Origin: CAYJLW01 sp964370965
Lineage (GTDB): Bacteria; Actinomycetota; Acidimicrobiia; UBA2766
NCBI GenBank assembly: GCA_964370965.1
Contig: CAYJLW010000030.1
Coordinates: 1 to 43,778, forward strand
Length of the DNA: 43,778 nt
Direction of reading: 5' to 3'
Both the position numbers and the translations under genes were made by a program. Shown piece by piece: positions 1 to 8,855 of this stretch (the stretch's first letter is position 1; every line of letters begins with the position of its first letter). The notes below the pieces were generated by a model. It ran no database searches. It was not told the DNA's origin and saw nothing but the letters and a program-made list of their open reading frames with translations.

Positions 1-456
1 AAGAAGACCGGTGACTCCGCAGAGATGATCGCTCTATGTCAGGAGGTCTGGAATCCTCATCGGGTGGGACGAAGTCTGGCTCGAGAAGGACGGTCTCCTT
101 CGTCGACATGTGGTTCACCTTCCCCTCTTGGTCATCGCGTGCGCACCTCTCCGTCCCCAGGTGTCGATGCCCGCTGATGGTCGGTTCCACGGATCTCAGC
201 GTTTGGCTTCGAAGCTCCTTCGGGCCGGTGCATCTCGGTAATCACCGTTCACCTGGTTGATGCACTGCCTGACCGTAGCGGAACTTCAAGAGGCTCACGC
301 TGTGGTCATGGCGTCCGGGGGACCCGCCCCCCACACCACTGCACGGGACTCAACTGGCGCCGCCACGCCCCGACCGCGCGCACATGCGGTCACCTGCCGG
401 CATGGACCGAAGCCAGCCCCATCGGGGTGGACTAGGCTCCTGGCTTCTTGAAGCGG
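1..456. other. Left-edge region without a recognisable gene
   Basis: The first 450 bases contain only short open frames that read as low-quality peptides on either strand. The first 300 bases are visibly poorer in G+C than the rest of the window, which could mean degraded mobile DNA or an intergenic region. A TAGGCT -10-like hexamer at 433-438 lies just before the first real gene. I cannot assign anything else here. Confidence 0.5.
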
Positions 457-1443
457 ATGAGAGCCATCGTGCTGCCCGAGTACGGCGACGCCGAGATGCT
501 GCGGCTCGCGGAGGTCGACGTGCGCGAGCCGTCAGCGGGGGAGCTCCGCATCGCGGTCTACGCCAGCGCGGTGAACCCGGCGGACTGGCTCGTGATGCGT
601 GGTCCGCTCTTCCTTCGCCTCACGGGCGGTCTCCGGCGTCCGAAGCACCCGATTCCCGGGATGGACGTGGCCGGCGTCGTGGATGCGGTCGGCGGCGACG
701 TAGCCGGCTTCGCGGTCGATGATGAGGTTTACGGGGAGCTCGCACGAGGCGCCTTCGCGGAGCAGGTGTGCGCCAAGCCCGATCTCGTCGCTCGCAAGCC
801 AGGCAGGCTGACCTTCGAGCAGGCAGCGGCTGCACCGCTCGCCGGGCTCACCGCGCTGCATGCGGTGCGCGACGTGGGCCGCGTGCAACCGGGACACCAC
901 GTGCTGATCATCGGGGCCTCCGGCGGGGTCGGCACGTTCGCCGTGCAGATCGCCAAGGCAATGGGTGCAGAGGTGACCGGCGTGTGCAGCACCGGCAACG
1001 TCGAGCTCGTGCGTTCGATCGGCGCCGATCACGTCGTGGACTACACGCGCGACGACATCACAGCCACCACTGCTCGCTTCGACCTCATCCTGGACAACGC
1101 GGCCAGCCACACCCTGCGCCGGCTGCGCCGGCTGCTCACGCCGACGGGCATCTTGATCCCCAACAGCGCCAACGGCGGCGTCACGCGCATGCTGTGGGCC
1201 GGAATCCTCTGGAAGGTGGGTCGCCGGCCGCTGCGGATCTTCATCTCGAAGTCGAGCACCGCTGACCTGGACGCGCTACGTGAGCTGCTGGACTCTGGCG
1301 CGGTCACGCCGGTCATCGACCGGACCTATCCTCTCGCCGAGACACCAGACGCCGTCGCCTACGCGGCTCAGGGCCACGCACGCGGCAAGGTGGTCATCAG
1401 CTGTCGGAGCAGGTCGGGTGGTGAAGCCGATCGCTCGACCTGA
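457..1443 (+). CDS. NAD(P)-dependent quinone oxidoreductase-like protein (MDR superfamily)
   Basis: This 328-residue protein belongs to the zinc-independent medium-chain dehydrogenase/reductase (quinone oxidoreductase) family. The N-terminal GroES-like domain contains the typical AVNPADW and GMDVAGVV segments. The Rossmann domain has the nucleotide-binding motif IIGASGGVGTFAVQIAKAMGA and the family sequence SIGADHVVDY. The zinc-ligand cysteines of true alcohol dehydrogenases are absent, so NAD(P)H-dependent reduction of a quinone or enone is likely; the substrate is unknown. I chose the ATG at 457 because MRAIVLPEYG is the usual family N-terminus. An in-frame TTG at 448 lies 9 bases after a TAGGCT hexamer and could be a leaderless start. 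It is followed 64 bases later by the sensor-domain gene. Confidence 0.9.
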   Translation: MRAIVLPEYGDAEMLRLAEVDVREPSAGELRIAVYASAVNPADWLVMRGPLFLRLTGGLRRPKHPIPGMDVAGVVDAVGGDVAGFAVDDEVYGELARGAFAEQVCAKPDLVARKPGRLTFEQAAAAPLAGLTALHAVRDVGRVQPGHHVLIIGASGGVGTFAVQIAKAMGAEVTGVCSTGNVELVRSIGADHVVDYTRDDITATTARFDLILDNAASHTLRRLRRLLTPTGILIPNSANGGVTRMLWAGILWKVGRRPLRIFISKSSTADLDALRELLDSGAVTPVIDRTYPLAETPDAVAYAAQGHARGKVVISCRSRSGGEADRST

Positions 1444-1478
1444 CTTCGCTGAGCCGGACAGCCGGGCATCGGAGTCGG

Positions 1479-1491
1479 TTGACAGTTGACA
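1479..1491 (+). promoter_or_regulatory. Tandem TTGACA hexamers
   Basis: Two exact TTGACA hexamers start at 1479 and 1486, 7 bases apart, upstream of the ATG at 1508. TTGACA is the sigma-70 -35 consensus, but no good -10 element lies 16-18 bases downstream. The pair may therefore be a -35 element or a short repeat bound by a regulator. This is sequence observation only. Confidence 0.3.
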
Positions 1492-1507
1492 TGCCGCGGA
1501 TGGCCGG

Positions 1508-2239
1508 ATGACCCCAGCGGCCGTAGCCGATCGCGTCCGCAGCATCCGGCCGTGGAAGAACCTCTTGAAACCGGCCGGCGAGGCCCCGTCCGGGGTTCAC
1601 CGGGGGTCACCCGTGGGACGCTTCCTCGGCGTCGTCGTCCGGGCGGACAGCTACCGCAACATCGCCTACTTGCTCTTGGGCCTGCTCCTCGGCACCTTCT
1701 GGTTCACCGTGCTGGTCACGGCCGTGTCGGTGGCGGCCGGCATGCTCGTCGTCGCCCTCGTCGGTGTCCCGATGCTGGTGGGGGTGTGGTACGTGAGCCG
1801 GGCGTTCGCCAACGTCGGGCGCGGCGTGGCCAACCGCCTGCTGCACGAGCGGGTCCCGTTCGCGCCGATCTCCTCGCCCCATCGCGGCAACCCGTGGAGG
1901 CGGCTCCGCGCCATGAGCCGCGAGCGGGACCGCCGGCGCGAGCTCGGCTTCCTCATGGCCCGTTTCCCCGCCGGCGTCGCCACGTTCACCGCCGCCGTGA
2001 CCGCGATCTCGGTTCCGCTCTTGGTGGCCTGGGTGCCGATCGGCGCCCGGATCGGAGACCATCCCTTCGGCGACTGGGTCCTGAGCTCGAGTGTGGAGGA
2101 CCTGGCGACGTCGCCGTGGTCGTGGTTCCTCGTGCCGCTCGGTCTGCTGCTGCTCGTCGTCGCCTTCCACCTCCTGAACGGGCTGGCCCGGGCGTGCGGC
2201 CGATGGGCGGCGTCCCGGCTCGGCCCCGGCACGCCCTGA
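1508..2239 (+). CDS. Stand-alone membrane 'Sensor' domain protein
   Basis: This 243-residue membrane protein resembles the actinobacterial putative sensor domain that normally precedes a histidine kinase or is fused to other signalling domains. Two hydrophobic helices lie at about residues 50-96 and two more at about 148-172 and 203-228, with a short extracytoplasmic loop between the second pair. The segment before the first pair (SYRNIAYLLLGLLLGTFWF) and the arginine-rich linker after it are typical of the family. Here the frame stops just after the last helix, and no kinase or GerE-type regulator follows. The next gene is a glycosidase 384 bases away. It may act as a lone transmembrane module or as a remnant of a split sensor kinase. 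The exact role is unknown. Confidence 0.75.
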   Translation: MTPAAVADRVRSIRPWKNLLKPAGEAPSGVHRGSPVGRFLGVVVRADSYRNIAYLLLGLLLGTFWFTVLVTAVSVAAGMLVVALVGVPMLVGVWYVSRAFANVGRGVANRLLHERVPFAPISSPHRGNPWRRLRAMSRERDRRRELGFLMARFPAGVATFTAAVTAISVPLLVAWVPIGARIGDHPFGDWVLSSSVEDLATSPWSWFLVPLGLLLLVVAFHLLNGLARACGRWAASRLGPGTP

Positions 2240-2623
2240 GCGAGGCGGTGCCCACCCGGCTCGCGGATGACCCCGCCGCTGGCGATGGAGTCGGCGTGCT
2301 GGATCACCTTGTCCATCGGGTCCACGCCGGGGAACGTCGGGCGCACGGGAAACCCCCCACTCTCGAAGCCTCGGGCTACCTCCCCTCAGCGCCGCCGATC
2401 GCGGGCAGGATGTAACACAGGCGCTCCATCCTGCACGCGATTGCACCAGTTCCGGTGCTGCCCTACCCCGAGACCGGCAGGGGCTGGCGCCGGTGGGTCG
2501 CGGCATCCGGCGCGTCTGCTCCGAGAGCTCACACCGTGGTAGAGATTGGACCCCACGGCAAAAGCGGCATGCGGGGGCCTCCCGTCGGACGTCACGAGAG
2601 GTGTCGGCAGTCGCCCCGACCAG
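2240..2623. other. Intergenic stretch with a possible short gene remnant
   Basis: No intact gene is visible in these 384 bases. On the minus strand, about 2240-2390, one frame reads like coding sequence for some 45 residues (it includes FPGVDPMDKVIQHADSIA). It is bounded upstream by a stop codon and continues into antisense of the sensor gene, so it is at best a decayed fragment that I cannot assign. The promoter of the GH3 gene must also lie here, but I see no clear element. Confidence 0.3.
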
Positions 2624-4810
2624 ATGCGGGCACTCATGGAGATCACGAGTTTCGACGACGCGCGCAAGGCGGTTGCGGCGGGAACGAGCATCGGAGACGC
2701 CGCCCGTGCCCTGGTGGCGGCGATGACTCCGGAGGAGCGCCTCTGGTGCCTCGACGGGGACGCGCCGACGTGGGCCGGGCTCGGCTTCCTCGCCCAGGAC
2801 GGCTATCACAAAGCCCCGTTCGTCGCGGCCGCTGTCGAGCGGGTCGGGTTGCCCGGCATCGCGTTCAGCGACGGACCCCGTGGCGCCGTCGTGGGCAATG
2901 CCACGTGCTTTCCCGTGTCGATGGCGCGGGGCGCGACGTGGGACCCCGCGCTCGAGGAGCGCGTCGGCGACGCCATCGGCGCCGAGCTGCGTGCCGTCGG
3001 CGCGACGCTCACCGGCGCTGTCTGCGTGAACGTCCTGCGCCACCCCGCCTGGGGCCGAGCGCAGGAGACCTACGGCGAGGACCCCCACCACGTCGGTGAG
3101 CTCGGCGCCGCCTTCACCCGGGGCCTGCAGGGCCACGTGATGGCGTGTGTCAAGCACTTCGCCTGCAACTCGATGGAGAACGCCCGTTTCACGGTCGACG
3201 TCGACGTCGACGAGGTGGCGTTGCACGAGGTGTACCTGCCGCACTTCCGGCGCGTCGTGGACGAGGGTGTCGCCGCGGTGATGTCCGCGTACAACTCGGT
3301 CAACGGCGAGTGGTGCGGCCAGAACCGGGCGCTGCTCACCGGCGTCCTGCGCGACGAATGGGGCTTCGACGGGTTCGTGATCAGCGACTGGATCTTCGGG
3401 CTGCGTGACGCCGCCGAGTCCGTCGGGGCCGGTCTCGACATCGAGATGCCCTACCGCATGGTGCGGGCCCAGCACCTTCCCGAGGAGCTCGAAGCGGGTG
3501 ACGTGTCGTGGTCCGACGTGGACAGGTGCGCCGAGCACGTGATCGGAACGCTGCTCCGCTTCGACGACGTCCTCGCCACGCCCGCCCCACCTGCCGACGT
3601 GCTCGGCTCACCCGAGCACCGCGCGCTCGCCCGCGAGGTCGCGTCGCGCTCGGTCGTCCTGCTGCGCAACGAGGCCGTCGGCGGAGATCCCGTGCTCCCG
3701 TTCGACTCCGGCACGAGCGTGGCGGTCGTGGGGTGCCTCGCGGGCACCGTGAACCTGGGCGACGCCGGGTCGAGCGACGTCTGGGATCTCGACTGCGTCA
3801 CGGTCCTCGACGGGATCCGTGGCGCCGCTTCGAACACCACGTACGCCGACGGCACGGACCTCGAGCGGGCCGCCTCCGTCGCCGCCGGCGCCGACGTCGC
3901 CGTCGTCGTCGTCGGCTACACATATCTCGACGAGGGCGAGTACATCGGCGGGACGGATCCGGCCCTCACCGAGCTGTTCCCGCCTCCGGACGGCCCGGAG
4001 CTCGCCGCGGGGTTCCAGGAGGGGATCGCGCAGCTTCCGGCGACCACCAAGCCGGATCGCCTCGCGTCCCGACCACAAGGCGGCTTCGGGACGGGAGGGG
4101 ATCGCACGTCGCTACGCCTCCCCGGTGCGGACGTCGATCTGATCCGCGCCGTGGCCGCCGCCAACCCGCGCACGGTCGTCGTCATCCAAGGGGGCAGCGC
4201 CGTCGTCACGAGCGAATGGATCGACGCCGTACCGGCTGTCGTCCAGGCCTGGTACGGGGGCTGCCAGGCCGGGCCGGGCCTCGCCGACGTCCTGTCGGGC
4301 AGGGTGAACCCGTCCGCCCGGCTGCCGTTCACGATTCCCGTCGACGAGGCAGACCTTCCGTCCTTCGACCGCGACGCCACGTCGTACCGGTACGACCGCT
4401 GGCACGGCTGGTGGCACCTCGCCCGCACGGGCCGCGAGCCGGCATTCCCGTTCGGGTTCGGACTCTCCTACACGACGTTCTCTCTCGACGACGTCGGAGT
4501 CTCGGAAGCCGACGGCGCAGTCGTCGTCGACGGCACCGTCCGCAACAGCGGTGACCGGGACGGCGCCGACGTGATCCAGGTCTATGCCGACGTGCCCGAC
4601 GCCGACGTACCTGCCCGACTCGTGGGCTTCGCACGCGTCGAGGTCCGGGCCGGCACCCACATGCCGTTTCGTGTCACCGTTCCCGTCGATCGTCTCGCGG
4701 TCCGAGATGCCGAGCGCCACGCCTGGAGGCCGGCGACAGGACGCCACCGCATCAGCGTGGGTCGATTCGCTCTCGACCCCGACGGCGCCACCGCAGACGT
4801 CGACCTCTGA
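2624..4810 (+). CDS. Glycoside hydrolase family 3 (beta-glucosidase/xylosidase type)
   Basis: This protein of about 728 residues has the GH3 layout: a TIM-barrel domain, an alpha/beta sandwich domain and a C-terminal fibronectin-III-like domain. The barrel contains the substrate-binding motif CVKHFACNS and the catalytic nucleophile D255 in FVISDWIFG. The second domain shows VVLLRNE and, near DEGEYIGG, the area expected to supply the acid/base glutamate. Between that glutamate region and the conserved DRTSLRLPG lies an unusual insertion of about 45 residues. No signal peptide is visible, so the enzyme probably cleaves imported oligosaccharides in the cytoplasm. The start is uncertain: ATG at 2624 or 2636. 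It faces the GH51 gene, with the two stops 42 bases apart. The exact sugar specificity cannot be read from the sequence. Confidence 0.92.
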   Translation: MRALMEITSFDDARKAVAAGTSIGDAARALVAAMTPEERLWCLDGDAPTWAGLGFLAQDGYHKAPFVAAAVERVGLPGIAFSDGPRGAVVGNATCFPVSMARGATWDPALEERVGDAIGAELRAVGATLTGAVCVNVLRHPAWGRAQETYGEDPHHVGELGAAFTRGLQGHVMACVKHFACNSMENARFTVDVDVDEVALHEVYLPHFRRVVDEGVAAVMSAYNSVNGEWCGQNRALLTGVLRDEWGFDGFVISDWIFGLRDAAESVGAGLDIEMPYRMVRAQHLPEELEAGDVSWSDVDRCAEHVIGTLLRFDDVLATPAPPADVLGSPEHRALAREVASRSVVLLRNEAVGGDPVLPFDSGTSVAVVGCLAGTVNLGDAGSSDVWDLDCVTVLDGIRGAASNTTYADGTDLERAASVAAGADVAVVVVGYTYLDEGEYIGGTDPALTELFPPPDGPELAAGFQEGIAQLPATTKPDRLASRPQGGFGTGGDRTSLRLPGADVDLIRAVAAANPRTVVVIQGGSAVVTSEWIDAVPAVVQAWYGGCQAGPGLADVLSGRVNPSARLPFTIPVDEADLPSFDRDATSYRYDRWHGWWHLARTGREPAFPFGFGLSYTTFSLDDVGVSEADGAVVVDGTVRNSGDRDGADVIQVYADVPDADVPARLVGFARVEVRAGTHMPFRVTVPVDRLAVRDAERHAWRPATGRHRISVGRFALDPDGATADVDL

Positions 4811-4852
4811 GCTCTCACCGACCGCGTTGACCGTGTCCGGTCGAGCCGCGAT

Positions 4853-6385
4853 TCAACTCGAGGCCGTGGCGCGTCGGAGCGTGGCTGCGACCAGGGACAG
4901 CGGCGGTAGCAGCAGCTCGAAGCTCCCCACGCTCGTGCCGACGCCCTCGAAGGGTCGTGCGGTGACGACCTCGGGTTCGGCGAAGGTGTTGCGGGCACGC
5001 GGGTGAGGTCCGCAGAGTACCTCGGCGTCGACTGTGCCGGTCACGCCGAGGCCGTCGAGCGCGATCTGGAGTGGAGCAGGGCGGTCGAGGCTGCGGTTCA
5101 CGGCGAAGACGTGGAGGCAATCCGTCCCGAGGACGGCACTCGTGTCGACGTAGGGCACGGTGCCGAAGCGGCGGGTGCGATACGACGGCCCGGCCGGCGC
5201 GATCCGGAGCGCGTCTCCGTCGCGCCGCGTGCTGAACATGCGGAACGTGTGGAAGATCGACTGCAGAAGGAGCTCGTCGCCGCGGGTGAGGAGGGGGGCG
5301 ATGACGTTCACCACCTGGGCGAGGTTGGCGACACGGACGACATCGGCATGGCGGATGAAGCTGTTGAGGAAGCCAGCGCACACGAGGGCGTCCTCGAGGC
5401 TGAAGATCTCCTCGATGAGGTGTGGCGCGTGGCTGCCGAGGCGGGACGGGATCGCACTCCTGAGGACGGGCTGGAGGGTCGTGCGGTACCAGACGTTCCA
5501 CTCGTCGAAGCTGATCCGTGTGGGTTGCGCGTAGCCGTGGCGCCGTTGAGCCTCGCTGCAGAGCGAGGCGGCCTCTTCGATCTGTCGATCCACGGCGACA
5601 CCGAAACCGAGGAACTCGGGGGTACGCCGCAGGAGGTTGCGGGCGTACCTGTGCAGGCTCAGGTAGTCGAGACCGTCGCCGAACCCGTCCAGCACGGCCA
5701 TGGACCACTGCGGGTGGTTCGGGAGGGCGGGGTCGGCGCACCCACAGGCCACGACCTCTACGCCGGGATCGACCTCGCGCATGAGCCGTGCGGCGTCCCG
5801 CGCCCTGCGCGTGTACTCCGGAGCCGTGGTGTGGCCGAGTTGCCAGCGGCCGTCCATCTCGTTGCCGAGGCACCACAGGTTCACTCCGTAGGGGCGGTCG
5901 TGGCCGTTCGCGGCCCGGCGGTCACCGAGGAGCGTTCCCACCGGAGCGTTCGTGTAGGCCACGAGATCCTGTGCGTCGTAAGGCGAGGCGGTGCCGAGGT
6001 TCACTGCCATCATCGGTGTCCACCCCATGCGGTCGCAGAGGCGGAGGAACTCGTCCGTGCCGAACGTGTTCGGCTCCAGGGACCGCCACGCCCGATCGCG
6101 CCGCCTGGGACGGCGTTCCACCGCCCCGATGCCGTCGCGCCAGTTGTAGCCGGAGACGAAGTTCCCGCCCGGATAGCGCACCGCCGTCATGTCGAGCCGG
6201 CGCAGCGCGTCGAGCACGTCGCTGCGGCAGCCGAACTGGTCCGCGTGGCGCGACTCGGGATCGAAGACACCCTCGTAGACGCAACGGCCCATGTGTTCCA
6301 TCAACCCACCGAAGACGCGGGGGTCGACGTCGGCCACGACGTCGGCGGCATCGAGCCGCAGTGTCGTCGCTGGAAGCGCCGTCAT
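4853..6385 (-). CDS. Alpha-L-arabinofuranosidase, GH51
   Basis: This 510-residue protein matches intracellular GH51 arabinofuranosidases, which release terminal arabinofuranose from arabinan and arabinoxylan oligosaccharides. The N-terminus has the family signature FGGLMEHMGRCVYEGVFDP, followed by AVRYPGGNFVSGYNWRDG. The acid/base glutamate is E176 in WCLGNEMDG and the nucleophile is E295 in SFDEWNVWY. A C-terminal beta-sandwich follows from about residue 370. No signal peptide is present. The minus-strand frame stays open upstream through antisense of the permease gene, but homology begins at the ATG at 6385. A TACATT -10 element six bases before it supports this start and predicts a leaderless mRNA separate from the exporter genes upstream. 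With the facing GH3 gene it suggests use of plant-type hemicellulose. Confidence 0.95.
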   Translation of the reverse strand: MTALPATTLRLDAADVVADVDPRVFGGLMEHMGRCVYEGVFDPESRHADQFGCRSDVLDALRRLDMTAVRYPGGNFVSGYNWRDGIGAVERRPRRRDRAWRSLEPNTFGTDEFLRLCDRMGWTPMMAVNLGTASPYDAQDLVAYTNAPVGTLLGDRRAANGHDRPYGVNLWCLGNEMDGRWQLGHTTAPEYTRRARDAARLMREVDPGVEVVACGCADPALPNHPQWSMAVLDGFGDGLDYLSLHRYARNLLRRTPEFLGFGVAVDRQIEEAASLCSEAQRRHGYAQPTRISFDEWNVWYRTTLQPVLRSAIPSRLGSHAPHLIEEIFSLEDALVCAGFLNSFIRHADVVRVANLAQVVNVIAPLLTRGDELLLQSIFHTFRMFSTRRDGDALRIAPAGPSYRTRRFGTVPYVDTSAVLGTDCLHVFAVNRSLDRPAPLQIALDGLGVTGTVDAEVLCGPHPRARNTFAEPEVVTARPFEGVGTSVGSFELLLPPLSLVAATLRRATASS

Positions 6386-6391
6386 CCGGGC

Positions 6392-6397
6392 AATGTA
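6392..6397 (-). promoter_or_regulatory. -10 element of the GH51 gene (leaderless)
   Basis: On the minus strand the hexamer TACATT ends 6 bases before the ATG at 6385. A transcript starting about 7 bases downstream of a -10 element would begin at the start codon itself. No Shine-Dalgarno sequence is present. The inference rests on the repeated occurrence of this geometry in the window. Confidence 0.5.
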
Positions 6398-6474
6398 GCT
6401 GGGGAGGGCTGCCGAACCGACGCTGAACGTCGCCAGGGCTGTCCACATTCGCCGACTCCGCACCCTGATGTGGG

Positions 6475-7260
6475 TCAGGTGAAGCGTGTGATCCAGCCCT
6501 CGGCACGGAAGCGGCGCAGCTGGCGGTCGAGAAACCAGGTGGCGAGGCCGAGGAGCACCAAGGTGCCGGCAGCGGCGACGCTGAGCTGCCCCCAGGCGAC
6601 CGTCTTGTCGTCGAGCCCGACGCGGACGGCCTCGAAGACGTGCGTGAGCGGGATCACCTGCGCGAACGCGGCGAAGACGGGTGGGAGCGACTTGACGGGA
6701 TAGAAGAACCCGGACAGGGGCATGAGAAGGACGAGCGTCCCCCACGAGAACACCTCGGCGCTGCTTCCGTACTGGAGCGTCAACGCCATGACGAGGAACG
6801 TGACCGCCGTGCCGAAGAGGGCCAGGATCACCGCGCTCGGCACGAGGACCCACCCCGCGGTGCCCGGTGCCACCGCGTAGAAGCCGAAGCCGACCGCCGC
6901 GATGAGGCCGATGGCGACGAAGGTGCGGAACAGGCCCACGAGGCCGAGCGCGCGAAGGAACTCCCGTTCGGTCAGCGGGGTGGCGACGAGGTTCATCAGG
7001 TTCCGGCTCCACACCTCCTCGAGGAGGCCGAACGAACCGGCGAAGGTGAGCTGCCAGATGAGGTGGAACAGGAGGATCCCGGTGACGAGGAGGCGCACTG
7101 GGCCGTCGCCGTCCCCGTAGGCGACACCGATGGACCCGAACAGCAGGCCGTCGACGACCGGCAGCACGAGCAGGATGTACCACTGGCCCGGCTCGCGCCT
7201 CTGCACGAGGAGGTTCCTCCTCACGATCGCCATGACACGACGCGACGACGCGGAGGTCAC
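6475..7260 (-). CDS. ABC-2 type exporter permease
   Basis: This 261-residue inner-membrane protein is the permease half of an ABC-2 (NodJ/DrrB-like) exporter. About six hydrophobic helices are visible between residues 25 and 250, with the family segment SGFFYPVKSLPP before the last pair and VIPLTHVFEAVR after it. The frame is open further upstream, but that part is antisense-like, Arg-rich sequence. I chose the GTG at 7258-7260, which overlaps the stop of the ATPase gene by four bases (GTGA), the usual sign of translational coupling; an ATG at 7233 is the alternative. The ATPase is encoded immediately upstream. The exported substrate (drug, lipid or polysaccharide) is unknown. GH51 lies 89 bases downstream but has its own promoter signal. 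Confidence 0.88.
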   Translation of the reverse strand: MTSASSRRVMAIVRRNLLVQRREPGQWYILLVLPVVDGLLFGSIGVAYGDGDGPVRLLVTGILLFHLIWQLTFAGSFGLLEEVWSRNLMNLVATPLTEREFLRALGLVGLFRTFVAIGLIAAVGFGFYAVAPGTAGWVLVPSAVILALFGTAVTFLVMALTLQYGSSAEVFSWGTLVLLMPLSGFFYPVKSLPPVFAAFAQVIPLTHVFEAVRVGLDDKTVAWGQLSVAAAGTLVLLGLATWFLDRQLRRFRAEGWITRFT

Positions 7261-8012
7261 ACGGCCTCCCCTCGCAGCCTCGCCGCCTCGGCCAGGAACA
7301 TCGTCTCGAGGTCGGCGTGGCCGGATTCGGCGACGATGGTCTCGGCCGGCCCGTCGGCGACGATCTGTCCGGCGCGCAGGAAGACGACGCGTGTGGTCAG
7401 CTCCTCGACCTCGCGCATGTCGTGACTCGTCAGGAGCAACGTCGCGCGATGCTCGGAGTTCATCCACTCGAGGCGGTCCCTGACGCGCATCGCGACGTCG
7501 GGATCCAGCGAGGCGGTGGGCTCGTCCAGCACCACCAGCTCCGGATGGTGGATGACGGCCTTGGCGAATCCGACGAGCGTTCCCTGTCCCGAGGACAGGG
7601 ACTCGACCCGCTGATCGGCGAGACGTCCGATGCCGAGCTCCCCGAGGATCTCCGTGGCCCGGGGACGTGGATCCGGCACGCCGTAGAGCGTGCCGAACAG
7701 TTCGAGGGTCTCCATCACGGTGAGCTTGTTCGGCAGCGGTATGTAGCCTGCGGCGAACCCGACGCGTTCCATCGCCCGGCTCCTCGCCTCCGGGAGGCGG
7801 TGCCCGACGAGCTCGACCGTTCCGGCGTCCGGTTCGATCGCTCCGAGGAGCATCAGCAGCGTGGTCGTCTTCCCGGCACCGTTCGGGCCGACGATGCCGA
7901 CCCGTTCTCCGGCGGTGATCTCGACGCTCAGCCTGTCCACTGCCTGGGTATCACCGAAGCGCTTGCACAGGTCAGTGGCGCGCAGGATCGGCCCCCCGGT
8001 TTCGACGTCCAT
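7257..8012 (-). CDS. ABC transporter ATP-binding protein (ABC-2 exporter)
   Basis: This 251-residue protein is the nucleotide-binding subunit that powers the permease encoded just downstream. All ABC motifs are present in order: Walker A GPNGAGKTT (about residue 42), signature SLSSGQGT, Walker B ELVVLDEPTASLDP and the H-loop TSHD. The signature is LSSGQ rather than the commoner LSGGQ, which is seen in some members of the family. The C-terminus, with VADGPAETIV, resembles CcmA/NatA-type exporters. The ATG at 8012 is preceded six bases away by CAGACT and there is no ribosome-binding site, so it may be leaderless. Together with the permease it forms a two-gene operon. Confidence 0.93.
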   Translation of the reverse strand: MDVETGGPILRATDLCKRFGDTQAVDRLSVEITAGERVGIVGPNGAGKTTTLLMLLGAIEPDAGTVELVGHRLPEARSRAMERVGFAAGYIPLPNKLTVMETLELFGTLYGVPDPRPRATEILGELGIGRLADQRVESLSSGQGTLVGFAKAVIHHPELVVLDEPTASLDPDVAMRVRDRLEWMNSEHRATLLLTSHDMREVEELTTRVVFLRAGQIVADGPAETIVAESGHADLETMFLAEAARLRGEAV

Positions 8013-8018
8013 TTGGGA

Positions 8019-8024
8019 AGTCTG
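8019..8024 (-). promoter_or_regulatory. Possible -10 element of the ABC operon
   Basis: CAGACT on the minus strand lies 6 bases before the ATG at 8012, the same geometry as the other predicted leaderless genes here. The match to the -10 consensus is weaker than in the GH51 or PfkB cases. Confidence 0.3.
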
Positions 8025-8089
8025 CCCGGGACAGTCGACCGAGGTCCCGTCTTTTCCCGCGCGCGAGTGGGGTCCCGTTCAGCTCACGC

Positions 8090-8460
8090 AGTGTCGTGCG
8101 CTTGTGTTGTCGTGGAGCGACCAGCTCGCCCTCGCCCGGCGCTGGTGCGACGGTCACGGCGACGACGTCGAGCGTGAGACCCGTTGGGCGCTCAAAGAGA
8201 TGGCGCGCCGCATCGGGTTCTTGGACGAGCAGACCGCACGCCTGGAGGCCCGCATCGGCGAGCTCGCCGCCCAGGCATCGCCGGCGCTGATGGGACTGTC
8301 CGGCGTGGGCCCTCACGTGGCCGCTGGGCTCCTCGCCGCCGCCGGCGACAACCCTGAGCGAATGCGCTCGGAGGCCGCGTTCGCCAAGCTGTGCGGGGCG
8401 TGTCCGATCCCGGCGTCGTCGGGCAAGACGATCCGCCACCGGCTCAACCAAGGCGGCGAG
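8090..8460 (+). pseudogene. IS110-family transposase remnant (C-terminal part)
   Basis: The frame from about 8090 reads as the C-terminal domain of IS110/IS116/IS902 transposases: an alpha-helical segment (ARRIGFLDEQTARLEARIGE), then LMGLSGVGPHVAAGLLAAAG and the conserved LCGACPIPASSGKTIRHRLN. The N-terminal DEDD catalytic domain is missing, and the family sequence breaks off at about 8460, right after NQGG. The last 120 bases before the toxin-antitoxin genes contain a different open frame (TGQIAADAWGRFVIETTAMI) that I do not recognise. The element is therefore inactive. It marks a past insertion or deletion beside the VapBC module. Confidence 0.85.
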
Positions 8461-8597
8461 TCCTCACCGGCCAGATCGCCGCTGACGCGTGGGGCCGGTT
8501 CGTGATCGAGACCACGGCGATGATCCTGATCGGCCGAGGCGAACCGGTCCTCACCCGGGGCCTCTTCGAGGCGCAGGTGTGATGCTATGACGCGCCG

Positions 8598-8855
8598 GTG
8601 CGGACCACCGTGACGCTAGACGAGGACGTGGCGCAGCAGATCCGCCTCCGGATGCGAGAACGCGGGGCGGGGTTCAAAGAGACGGTCAACGACCTGTTGC
8701 GGCGGGGCCTGCGGTCCAGAGAGGATCCCGAGGCGTACGAGACGCCCACGTTCTCGTCGGGCACCCGCCCGGGGGTCGACCTCGACAAGGCCCTGTCCCT
8801 GGCGGCCGCCTTGGAGGACGAAGAGCTCGCCCGCAAGCTCGACCTCCGCAAGTGA
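8598..8855 (+). CDS. vapB: VapB-type antitoxin (ribbon-helix-helix)
   Basis: This 85-residue protein starts with the RHH/Arc-like DNA-binding strand RTTVTLDEDVAQQI, followed by two helices (residues 15-42). The C-terminal tail, which includes SSGTRPGVDLDKALSLAAAL, is the part expected to wrap around the toxin. It would neutralise the VapC RNase and repress its own operon. The start is a GTG at 8598. A TATGAC hexamer ends six bases before it, so the message may be leaderless. Its TGA overlaps the GTG of vapC by four bases. It sits directly beside an IS110 remnant. Confidence 0.9.
   Translation: MRTTVTLDEDVAQQIRLRMRERGAGFKETVNDLLRRGLRSREDPEAYETPTFSSGTRPGVDLDKALSLAAALEDEELARKLDLRK

Noticed and set aside
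6386..7183. N-terminal extension of the GH51 frame into the permease region
   Set aside because: The extension is out-of-frame permease sequence; GH51 homology and a -10 element fix the start at 6385.
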